Assembly (NCBI GenBank): GCA_031261445.1
Contig: JAISJQ010000021.1
Coordinates: 1-39,745, forward strand
Direction of reading: 5' to 3'
DNA length: 39,745 bases
From: Oscillospiraceae bacterium
GTDB lineage: Bacteria > Bacillota > Clostridia > Oscillospirales > Acutalibacteraceae
Shown one piece after another: positions 17,346 through 24,603 of this stretch (positions are counted from its first letter, which is position 1; each line of letters opens with the position of its first letter). A model generated the notes under the pieces. The model saw only the letters and a list, made by a program, of their open reading frames with translations. It ran no database searches and was not told the origin of the DNA. The position numbers and the translations under genes are program-made.

Positions 17346-18221
17346 ATGACGGTCATGGATTTTCTACAAACAGCCACGGCGCTGATTCTTGTACGTAATC
17401 AATTGCAGGTTATATCGTTTCCTGCGCCCATGCTTCCTGAGCTTCCGCATTTGGAGCTTTCTTTTTCGAATCTCGACCCATTTGAAGATGAGACTGCAAA
17501 AAAACTTGGCTTAAAAAAACCAGATTTACCACAACCAGCGAAAGAAATAGAAAAAACAGATGGCAGAATGACATGGCTTCTTTCATTAAGTGAGTATTTA
17601 GATAAGGATAAGACTAAGAATACTAAGGAACGTTACCAAAAGCTAAAAGATGCGTATGCTGAAAGTTCAAGACAGTTTGTGGCCAGATTCCAAGAAGCCT
17701 ATGAAAAAAAGAGTGAATATGCAAGAAGACAGACGGAAGAGGCTCAGCGTCGTCGCGACCAAGCCCTAGAAGAATATAATGCACAAAAAGCCCAAGCCCT
17801 TGCAAAACGAAAAGATCGAATCGCTCAAGTAAACCAACACCTAGCACAACTAAAACAAACGCAGAACATGATTCCAAGTACTTATTGTCGTGATGAGGCG
17901 ATACTTTGGCTGTATGAATTTTTTAGCACAAGTTCGGATTTTAGTTTGTCCTATGCTTTGGAGCGTTTGGACGCGGCGGAAATTAAGGGGTTGCTCCGGC
18001 AGATTGGGTACAATACGGCACGGCAGACGGAAGTGTTGGCGGCCGCCATGCAAGGCATCCGAAGTTCTATAAACGCTCTGAGCGGCGATATGCACGCCAT
18101 GTCGCGAAGCCTTGGCGAGGACTTGACCGCCATTCGCCAGCACACGGGGGATGCGCTGAAGGATAGCCAGAATTTCCTTTTCCGAAATACGGACTATTCT
18201 GGCAAGCTCAAACTTGATTAA
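17346..18221 (+). CDS. Coiled-coil protein of unknown function
   Basis: The 291-residue protein begins MTVMDFLQTATALILVRNQL. A proline-rich region follows, then a long charged coiled coil from about residue 90 to 180 (QEAYEKKSEYARRQTEEAQR and neighbouring sequence). The C-terminal 90 residues are helical (RQIGYNTARQTEVLAAAMQG). No catalytic motif is visible. Bases 17,440-17,940 are AT-rich and use A/T-ending codons, while the last third looks like the core genome, which suggests mosaic origin. It has its own promoter. A structural or scaffold role is possible; nothing shows a partner. Confidence 0.7.
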   Translation: MTVMDFLQTATALILVRNQLQVISFPAPMLPELPHLELSFSNLDPFEDETAKKLGLKKPDLPQPAKEIEKTDGRMTWLLSLSEYLDKDKTKNTKERYQKLKDAYAESSRQFVARFQEAYEKKSEYARRQTEEAQRRRDQALEEYNAQKAQALAKRKDRIAQVNQHLAQLKQTQNMIPSTYCRDEAILWLYEFFSTSSDFSLSYALERLDAAEIKGLLRQIGYNTARQTEVLAAAMQGIRSSINALSGDMHAMSRSLGEDLTAIRQHTGDALKDSQNFLFRNTDYSGKLKLD

Positions 18222-18240
18222 CAAACACAGGGAGTTCCAC

Positions 18241-19341
18241 ATGAAAAAGCTCGGTTTTGGGTTTATGCGCTTGCCGCAGACGGATGCGGCGGACACGAAG
18301 AGCATCGATTTGCCGCAGGTCGTGCGCATGGTGGATCACTTTTTGGCGCACGGGTTTCGCTATTTCGACACGGCCTACCCCTACCACGCGGGGGTCAGCG
18401 AAGAGGCTATCCGCCAAACGTTGGTGGAGCGCTACCCGCGCGACGCTTTCGAGCTGGCGGACAAAATGCCCGTGTGGATGGTCAAGACGGGCGCGGACTA
18501 TGCCCGCATTTTCGCCGAGCAGCTGAGCCGTTGCGGTGTGGACTATTTCGACAACTACATGCTCCACGCGCTCGACGCAGAGCGTTACCCCGAATGCGTG
18601 GAACGGGGCGGCTTTGCGTTTTTGCAGACGCTCAAAGAGCGCGGACAGGCGCGGCGGGTGGGCTTTTCTTATCACGACAAGGTCGCGCTGCTCGAGCGCA
18701 TCCTCAGCGAGCAGACGGTGGACTTTGTGCAGCTGCAGATCAACTATCTGGACTGGGACGACGCAGGTGTGCAGGCGCGGGAATGTTACGAAGTTGCCAC
18801 GGCGCACGGCGTGCCCGTGATTGTGATGGAGCCGCTGAAGGGCGGGACGCTGGCGAACGTGCCGGCGCAGGTGCGTGGGCTGTTCGCGGCGCATAATGCC
18901 GACAGCCCCGCCGCGTGGGCGCTACGCTATGCGGCATCGCTGGAGAACGCGTGCATGGTGCTCAGCGGGATGAACGACTTTGCGCAGCTGACGGAAAACG
19001 TGCAGATTATGCAGTCGCTCACGCCGCTGGACGCGCGGGCGCACGCGGTGGTGCAGACTGCCGTGGAGAGCCTGCACGCCGCCAATGTCATCCCGTGCAC
19101 GGCGTGCAAATATTGCGTGAACGAGTGCCCCGCGAAGATCCTCATCCCCAATATGCTGCGGCTGTATAACGACCAGCACGTCTTCGGGCTGCTGCCGCGC
19201 TTCACCAACCACTACAAATTCCTCACCGAGAGCGCCGGCAAGGCCTCCGCGTGCGTTGCCTGCCGCCAATGCGAGGCGCATTGCCCCCAGCACATCGCCA
19301 TCGCGCACTGGATGGGGGAGGTCGCAGGGGTGTTTGGGTGA
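18241..19341 (+). CDS. Aldo/keto reductase with C-terminal 4Fe-4S domain
   Basis: The 366-residue protein begins MKKLGFGFMRLPQTDAADTK. The aldo/keto reductase barrel shows FDTAYPYHAGVSE, YMLHAL, and VGFSYHD. The C-terminus has two ferredoxin-like clusters, CTACKYCVNECPAKI and CVACRQCEAHCPQHI. This domain order is common in anaerobe oxidoreductases of unassigned substrate. The start at 18241 has AGGGAG. The gene ends 13 bases from the stop of the convergent HD gene with no visible terminator between. Confidence 0.9.
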   Translation: MKKLGFGFMRLPQTDAADTKSIDLPQVVRMVDHFLAHGFRYFDTAYPYHAGVSEEAIRQTLVERYPRDAFELADKMPVWMVKTGADYARIFAEQLSRCGVDYFDNYMLHALDAERYPECVERGGFAFLQTLKERGQARRVGFSYHDKVALLERILSEQTVDFVQLQINYLDWDDAGVQARECYEVATAHGVPVIVMEPLKGGTLANVPAQVRGLFAAHNADSPAAWALRYAASLENACMVLSGMNDFAQLTENVQIMQSLTPLDARAHAVVQTAVESLHAANVIPCTACKYCVNECPAKILIPNMLRLYNDQHVFGLLPRFTNHYKFLTESAGKASACVACRQCEAHCPQHIAIAHWMGEVAGVFG

Positions 19342-19354
19342 GGGTTGTGGGGGG

Positions 19355-22081
19355 TTACTCGTGGTATGACGTGCTCCAAGCCGTGCTGGCAGAAGTGATT
19401 TCGGTGTATTTCTTCTCCGCCATGCGGTCTGTCATGCAAGCAATGTAATCCGCCACCGTGCGTGCCGTCGTGATGTGGCGGCAGAGGTTAACGAATTGTT
19501 TTTCATCGATTGTTTGGGGTGTTTGTTGTTCCGCTGTTGCCGAAGGATCATAGAGTGATTGAACTGTTGGCATCATACTTTGCACTTCTGGGGGCAGTGT
19601 CTTTCCAAAAAGACGCTCAAATTTTTGATGCCATTTTTCTTCTCCATCTTTTAAGCGCAACAAATTTTCTGAATAATCAGACAACCGTTGCTCCTTCAAT
19701 TCGGCACATCGCTCCTCTAAGTATTTATATACAAGAGAACCTAAAAGCCGGTTACTTTTTTCCTCTTCGGTTTCTGATTCGCTAGGTACTTCTAGGATAG
19801 AACCCTTAAACGGGTGGCGTGTGAGCTTCTGCGTATCAAAGCCAATGCGGAGTTGATACTCTTCTGGTAGCATATCCTGATGAGCCATGTAAAACTCAAA
19901 CAGAGCCTTAATAATCATCTTGCCCTTAAGCTTCATGGAGCGCACGCGTGGCGAACCAATGTAATAATGACCAACAAAGGAACTTGTCCTCCCCAGTGCT
20001 TTCACATATTTTTCGTCCATGCTGACAATCATTTTCCGCTGCAAGGTTCTTTTGAACCACTTCTTAAAGTCACCAACCTTATCTGCCTTTTCCTTTAATT
20101 CAGCAGTCGATTGGTCAGAGATGTAGCCAATTTCACTCACATGTTCCCTAACCGCTGCAAGTGTGTTTTTGCCGTCGATAGGATCTTCTATGGAAGTATT
20201 AGCAGGGTTCGTCATCGCCTCGCTTCCTGCATCACGGACATCTCGTTCAGTTTTACCATCATATTCGGCTTTGAGCGTTTCTCTCGTTTTAGTGATCAAA
20301 TGCGTCTCGAAAGCACGCACCACCGCACGATTGTCAATGCCGCACAGATAATGATTCAGAATCCAGACAACGTCATCGTTCTTTTTGAATTGTTTTGGGT
20401 AGATTCCTGTGATTAGAATCCAATGATAGGCAACGGAGAAGTAGAAATAAAGGCGCGCATAGCTATTGTTCGAGAAAAATTGCAATTTCTGCGTCTTTTT
20501 CAGGACAGAGTTGTCATTATCAAACAGCATCTTTAAGCCATCCACAAGATTTTTCAGTGGAGACTGATTTTCTGGGTGTTCTTTTTTCTCTTCAACTGAA
20601 AATGCAGAATGGATGGCTTTTTCCGAGACTGTCACAGGAGGAATGGTGATTGCAAAGCGCATATCCTCGATTCTGGCGTAGATAAAGTCGATAATTTGAT
20701 CTTCTGTATAGCTGGCGACCTTGGTTTTATTGAGATATTTTGGAGTTTCAGATTTCTCTTTTTTGGGGTCTCGCGCAATGTGCCGCACTTGGTGAATTCT
20801 ATGGAGCATGTCGTCCACTTTCTCTGCGACATCGCTGACCATTCCCCAGCGCACCATTTCGTCCCAGTCGTGCCCTGCATAGGCGATTTTGTCTGCCCAA
20901 TATACAATCTGTGATTCTAGACCGCCAATGGTTATATTCGTCTCTTCTCCTTCGAGCAATGCTTCTTTCCATTCGTCATACTGCAAACGCCAACTTGCAC
21001 GTGAGATGTCTTGCATTAGACAATCGGTGTCGTGTTTTAGGACACCTTCCAAGACTGGTTGCGAGAGGCACAGCCCCGAGATACCAAAGTTGTCGTAAAT
21101 TGTGCTATGGCGCGAAAGATGGTTCAAGACTTTCACGCTCTGCAACGAGTGCGCGAAACGTCCAGCCCAAGCGTTGTGCAAACATGCGTCTAGTTGCTCT
21201 TCGCCCACATGTCCAAACGGCACATGACCAAAGTCATGTCCTAAAGCCATTGCTTCAGCCAACTCCCAGTTGCAACCCAATTGGCTAGCGACCGTTTTGG
21301 CAATACCAGCTACCTCCAGCGAGTGTGTAATCCGCGTCCGTTGTTCATCTGAAGCGCTATTGTGCATAACTTGTGATTTATACTGCATGAATCGGAAGAA
21401 CTCTGACGAGCGAATGCGTTCGCACTCCCGCGCATAGCGCAGGCGCATACTGCCGTGCAACTGGAAAAATAGCATCAGGAACAATGCCACTTCGCGATGG
21501 ACTTCTTCGCCTTCTTTTTTAGGATATAGATCATTTGGAAAATTGGGATATGGCAAGAAATATCGACTATAATGCACGCCTTGACGGAATGGCAACTCCA
21601 TTTTTGTGAGCATTATTTCGATCAGTTCCAAAAGCGCTTTGGATTCAGCAGCCTTATCTTTATCTTCGTTATCTTTTGTTTGTTTCAGATACTCAATTAC
21701 CTTTTGGATTACTTCAATGGTATCACCGGTGGAGACAGTATGTTGAATCCAACCATGCATACAAGCCATAAAGAGCGCGTAGAAGAGCATTGAAGTATCT
21801 TCCGAAATATTCTTTTCATTATCCAGATATATACTGAACGATGGGTACTTATGCGCATAGGGTTTCACGAGGTCGGCATACCCGCGCACACGGTCGCGTT
21901 TTTGCGCATAGAGCTTGAGCTTATCGTCTAGTGCGCGTTTCAAAGGCACGGATAGCGGGGAAAGGTTTTTGGATCCAGGAGATTTGAAGAACAAGGCTCG
22001 TTTCTTTTTATCGTTTGGCAAAGCCTCCCAGAGATATTTACTCACGTCAGTTAGGATTTTCCCATATTCATATTTAGCCAT
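19355..22081 (-). CDS. Large HD-domain dGTPase-like phosphohydrolase, 908 residues
   Basis: The protein begins MAKYEYGKILTDVSKYLWEA. It carries the dNTP triphosphohydrolase signature: RTRITHSLEVAGIAKTVA (about residue 250), ALGHDFGHVPFGHVGEEQLD (about 280), and YWADKIAYAGHDWDEM (about 397), which supply the H, HD and D metal ligands. The C-terminus (ADYIACMTDRMAEKKY) also matches dGTPases. Typical dGTPases are 400-500 residues; here there are about 250 extra N-terminal residues and an expanded middle. The gene is AT-richer than its neighbours, suggesting transfer. The start at 22081 has GGAGG. dGTPases can deplete dNTPs against phages, but a defence role is inference. Confidence 0.85.
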   Translation of the reverse strand: MAKYEYGKILTDVSKYLWEALPNDKKKRALFFKSPGSKNLSPLSVPLKRALDDKLKLYAQKRDRVRGYADLVKPYAHKYPSFSIYLDNEKNISEDTSMLFYALFMACMHGWIQHTVSTGDTIEVIQKVIEYLKQTKDNEDKDKAAESKALLELIEIMLTKMELPFRQGVHYSRYFLPYPNFPNDLYPKKEGEEVHREVALFLMLFFQLHGSMRLRYARECERIRSSEFFRFMQYKSQVMHNSASDEQRTRITHSLEVAGIAKTVASQLGCNWELAEAMALGHDFGHVPFGHVGEEQLDACLHNAWAGRFAHSLQSVKVLNHLSRHSTIYDNFGISGLCLSQPVLEGVLKHDTDCLMQDISRASWRLQYDEWKEALLEGEETNITIGGLESQIVYWADKIAYAGHDWDEMVRWGMVSDVAEKVDDMLHRIHQVRHIARDPKKEKSETPKYLNKTKVASYTEDQIIDFIYARIEDMRFAITIPPVTVSEKAIHSAFSVEEKKEHPENQSPLKNLVDGLKMLFDNDNSVLKKTQKLQFFSNNSYARLYFYFSVAYHWILITGIYPKQFKKNDDVVWILNHYLCGIDNRAVVRAFETHLITKTRETLKAEYDGKTERDVRDAGSEAMTNPANTSIEDPIDGKNTLAAVREHVSEIGYISDQSTAELKEKADKVGDFKKWFKRTLQRKMIVSMDEKYVKALGRTSSFVGHYYIGSPRVRSMKLKGKMIIKALFEFYMAHQDMLPEEYQLRIGFDTQKLTRHPFKGSILEVPSESETEEEKSNRLLGSLVYKYLEERCAELKEQRLSDYSENLLRLKDGEEKWHQKFERLFGKTLPPEVQSMMPTVQSLYDPSATAEQQTPQTIDEKQFVNLCRHITTARTVADYIACMTDRMAEKKYTEITSASTAWSTSYHE

Positions 22082-22106
22082 AAAAAACCTCCAACAATTT
22101 TCCACC

Positions 22107-22135
22107 AGTATAGCACAATCCTCAACAAAATGCAA
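22107..22135 (-). promoter_or_regulatory. Promoter of the HD gene
   Basis: On the minus strand TTGCAT (22130-22135), 17 bases, TATACT (22107-22112), about 25 bases before the start codon. Confidence 0.65.
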
Positions 22136-22165
22136 GCAATTTTTTACAAAATTAGAAAAAAATAG

Positions 22166-22197
22166 CAAAAAAAGCGGAATGCCGTAGCATCCCGCCT
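22166..22197 (-). terminator. Terminator after bofA
   Basis: Stem GCGGGATGC / GCATTCCGC (one mismatch, loop of four) followed on the minus strand by seven T. It separates yaaL-bofA from the HD gene promoter. Confidence 0.75.
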
Positions 22198-22208
22198 TTT
22201 GCATCCCC

Positions 22209-22466
22209 TCACCCGCCAATCACCGCCTGCAACACCAGCACGCCGATGATGCCCGGCACGCCCAGCACCGCGCCGGCGGCAATCGTTGCCCAATTGACGG
22301 GCAGGCTGACGGGCAGGAACGTCCCCAGCAGGTTCACCGCAAACAGCGCCGCCACGCCGCTGAGCGCCGTAAGTAATGCCGCAACCAGCGGCCGTTTCGT
22401 CTTGACCAACCCCCACAGCGCGGCCAGCCCTGCGCCCGACAGGCACACAATCAGCACCGTATTCAT
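22209..22466 (-). CDS. bofA: Pro-sigma-K processing inhibitor BofA
   Basis: This 85-residue membrane protein has two or more hydrophobic segments and ends AAGAVLGVPGIIGVLVLQAV. The segment ALFAVNLLGTFLPVSLPVNW has the conserved family pattern (VNxLG...LP-N). BofA anchors the inhibitor complex that holds SpoIVFB silent until forespore signalling in sporulation. It is coupled to the yaaL-like gene by an ATGA overlap, as in the conserved recR-yaaL-bofA order of Bacillota. It implies a sporulating host lineage, although BofA can persist in non-sporulating relatives. Confidence 0.85.
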   Translation of the reverse strand: MNTVLIVCLSGAGLAALWGLVKTKRPLVAALLTALSGVAALFAVNLLGTFLPVSLPVNWATIAAGAVLGVPGIIGVLVLQAVIGG

Positions 22467-22753
22467 ACGCTCACCTGCGGCTTACTTGCGCCATAGATGG
22501 GCGCGATGGGTGCGTCGCTGAGCTTTTCGCGTTTGGCGCGTTTAATCAGGTAGCGATACCGCGCCTTGAGGCTCTCCAGCTCGTAGATGGCGGCCTCCAC
22601 CAAGTCTTCGTCCTGCTCCATCTCAAAGCGCGCGTGCGCGGCGTCCATCGCCCGGCACACGGCGCGGATGTCGTCCAGCAGGGATTCAGCGGGCGTTTTC
22701 TCCGCCGGTGGCGTGGTAAATGCGCGGGCGAATGGGTTGAGCGTAATGGCCAT
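22463..22753 (-). CDS. yaaL: YaaL-like DUF2508 protein
   Basis: The 96-residue protein begins MAITLNPFARAFTTPPAEKT and contains LLDDIRAVCRAMDAAHARFE and AAIYELESLKARYRYLIKRA. This helical pattern fits DUF2508, the YaaL family. Its position directly before bofA supports the call. Function in the family is unknown; the gene is linked to sporulation or recombination only by context. The C-terminal basic stretch is KRAKREK. Confidence 0.75.
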   Translation of the reverse strand: MAITLNPFARAFTTPPAEKTPAESLLDDIRAVCRAMDAAHARFEMEQDEDLVEAAIYELESLKARYRYLIKRAKREKLSDAPIAPIYGASKPQVSV

Positions 22754-22893
22754 AAGTTCTGCCTCCCGAAACTTTTTCTTTCATATCTATAGCAATTCTT
22801 GCGCATTTATGATAGAATTATACGCGGGAGGCGAAAGTTTGATAATAAGCTTCCGCGAAGTGCCTACAGCTAACCAGACCACGCGCTGAAAAA

Positions 22894-22941
22894 CTCGCGA
22901 CACTGTTGCGAGAAATGTAAAACTCTCACCAGTGGTGAGAG
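22894..22941. promoter_or_regulatory. Two tandem palindromes upstream of manA
   Basis: CTCGCGACACTGTTGCGAG (22894-22912, nine-base arms with one mismatch) and CTCTCACCAGTGGTGAGAG (22923-22941, perfect eight-base arms). They lie 40-85 bases before the manA start and have no T-run, so an operator or leader structure is more likely than a terminator. Confidence 0.45.
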
Positions 22942-22979
22942 AATTGGCAGCTAACGCGAAAACGAGTAAGGAGAACCCA

Positions 22980-23927
22980 ATGGAAGCGTTTGTATTAGAG
23001 CCGCATATTGCGTCGACCGTCTGGGGCGGGCGACGGCTAATTGAGGAATACGGCGTGCGCACGCGTTTGGCCAATGCGGCGGAGGCGTGGCTATTGTCGT
23101 GCCATCCGTCTGGCGAAAGCCGGGGGACGGGCACGCGCGGCGGGCAGACCCTCACGGAGATTTTGCGCGAGCGGCCGGACTACCTAGGCGAACACGTGGA
23201 GGGGGCGTTTCCGCTGCTCGTCAAGCTCATCGACGCGCGGGACGACCTGTCCATTCAGGTGCACCCCACGGCGGAGAGTTGCGCCCAGAGCGGACACGGT
23301 CAACCCAAAACAGAATGCTGGCTGATCCTAGAGGCCGAGCCGGGCGCGGAGCTGGTGCTGGGCTTTCAACAGGACGTCACGCCCGAACAAGTGCGTACGG
23401 CACTGGCGGACGACAACCTGCCGTATCTGCTACGCCGCGTCCCCGTGCGCAAGAACGACTTTTTCTTTATCGCGGCCGGGACGCTCCACGCCATTGGCAA
23501 GGGAATCCTGCTGGCGGAAGTGCAGCAGAGCAGCGACACCACCTATCGTCTCTATGACTACAACCGCCTTGGGCTGGATGGCCAACCGCGCCCCTTGCAT
23601 GTGGAAGAAGCGCTGGCGTGTATGGACTTTCGCGGGCATGACCTGCAAGACGGATCGTTGGCTTCGAAACACTACAAAAAAACAAGTGCCCAGACGCTCT
23701 GCACTTGTCCCGAATTTACCGTGCGCCGCCACCGCTTTGAACAAGAGTGCGTCATCATGCCCAAACTCGATCGTTTTCGGGCGTTGCTGGTGCTGGAGGG
23801 CGTGGGGGAACTCAAGCAAGGCGGCGAGAGCCTGATGCTCCACAAGGGTGCGTGCGTCTTTTTGCCCGCGGGCAAATGGTGGTACTTGCTGGAGGGCGAA
23901 ATGGACGTGTTGGAGATTTTGCCGTAG
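22980..23927 (+). CDS. manA: Mannose-6-phosphate isomerase, class I
   Basis: The 315-residue enzyme interconverts mannose 6-phosphate and fructose 6-phosphate. It begins MEAFVLEPHIASTVWGGRRL and shows the zinc-site motifs LSIQVHPTAE, PKTECWLIL, and FFIAAGTLHAIGKG, then the EVQQSSDTTYRLYDYNR segment. A short cupin-like C-terminal region (RALLVLEGVGELKQGGES) follows. The start at 22980 has AAGGAG. The stop is 11 bases before a REP-type repeat. Two palindromes upstream may regulate it. Confidence 0.92.
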   Translation: MEAFVLEPHIASTVWGGRRLIEEYGVRTRLANAAEAWLLSCHPSGESRGTGTRGGQTLTEILRERPDYLGEHVEGAFPLLVKLIDARDDLSIQVHPTAESCAQSGHGQPKTECWLILEAEPGAELVLGFQQDVTPEQVRTALADDNLPYLLRRVPVRKNDFFFIAAGTLHAIGKGILLAEVQQSSDTTYRLYDYNRLGLDGQPRPLHVEEALACMDFRGHDLQDGSLASKHYKKTSAQTLCTCPEFTVRRHRFEQECVIMPKLDRFRALLVLEGVGELKQGGESLMLHKGACVFLPAGKWWYLLEGEMDVLEILP

Positions 23928-23938
23928 GAACAACGGAT

Positions 23939-24011
23939 GTAGGGGCAGGGCGTGCCCTGCCCTGTCCTCTGACGGTACGGATAATCAGGGTAGGGCACGC
24001 CCTACCCCTAC
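23939..24011. repeat. Inverted pair of GTAG-hairpin repeats between manA and the RAYT gene
   Basis: GTAGGGGCAGGGCGTGCCC with its hairpin (23939-23962) faces a reverse copy (23989-24011). The stop codon TAG of the RAYT gene lies inside the GTAG of the reverse copy. This BIME-like unit lies between two convergent genes and could act as a bidirectional terminator. Confidence 0.75.
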
Positions 24012-24514
24012 GGGCGCGGTGTGGCAACCGTGTCTTCATAAAAACAATCGTTTTGCCAATGGGCGGGGTTGTTGACAATGTAATTTGCAATACGAAAAAA
24101 TTCTTCTTCGTTGCGTATAATGTGGTCATGAAAAGAACGTTGCCATGGGGAAAACCCGATTTGTTTGGTTGTCATTATCTTCAACGTTCTAACAAAATCT
24201 GACACCCCGTAGGGGGCGATGTCCACATCGCCCCGTTTGTCTATTATCACAATTAAATGCAAATGGTTCGGCATGATGATATATTTGTCAACACAGATGT
24301 CATGGCGATGATTCGAAAGATTATCGATTATTGTGTTGATTATTTTGCCAATATCGGATAATTCTGTTTTCGGGGCGATGTGGACATCGCCCCCTACAAT
24401 CCGCCCGAACAATTCCACGCGGTCTTTGGCGCAAATGGTCACAAAATACGCGCCGTTTCGTGCATAATCGTAACCCTGCAGGCGGTTGGGTTTGCGGGTG
24501 CGCATGTTGTTCAT
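24008..24514 (-). CDS. RAYT, REP-associated tyrosine transposase
   Basis: This 168-residue HUH (Y1) transposase begins MNNMRTRKPNRLQGYDYARN, then GAYFVTICAKDRVELFG. The metal-binding HUH motif is in YIIMPNHLHLIVII near residue 80, and the catalytic tyrosine is probably in RIANYIVNNP near residue 146. RAYTs cut REP-type hairpins next to a GTAG tetranucleotide, which this window's family B repeats carry. Two copies of the repeat lie in frame inside the gene (24209-24235 and 24371-24397), encoding GDVDIAP and GDVHIAP. The start has AGGAGA. The stop TAG belongs to a flanking repeat. Confidence 0.88.
   Translation of the reverse strand: MNNMRTRKPNRLQGYDYARNGAYFVTICAKDRVELFGRIVGGDVHIAPKTELSDIGKIINTIIDNLSNHRHDICVDKYIIMPNHLHLIVIIDKRGDVDIAPYGVSDFVRTLKIMTTKQIGFSPWQRSFHDHIIRNEEEFFRIANYIVNNPAHWQNDCFYEDTVATPRP
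24209..24235 (+). repeat. REP-type repeat inside the RAYT gene, copy 1
   Basis: A 27-base GTAG-plus-GGGGCGATGT hairpin, identical to the reverse complement of 24371-24397. It is read through in frame by the RAYT gene on the opposite strand. Confidence 0.85.
24371..24397 (-). repeat. REP-type repeat inside the RAYT gene, copy 2
   Basis: A perfect inverted copy of 24209-24235. Here the GTAG and hairpin lie on the coding strand and encode IVGGDVHIAP. Confidence 0.85.
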
Positions 24515-24603
24515 GCTGATTTCTCCTGCGTGTTGATGCTCAGTTGCTTTACGGTGCGGTCAAAGTCGCTTTCTAGCTGGCGCATTTTCCATAACAACTG
24601 CGT
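24511..24603 (-). other. Possible short reading frame between MATE and RAYT genes
   Basis: A frame ending MRQLESDFDRTVKQLSINTQ...EKSA stops with a TGA overlapping the RAYT start (ATGA). It has only a TTG or an internal ATG without a site as possible start. It may be the tail of a lost regulator gene or a coupling leader. Confidence is low. Confidence 0.25.
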
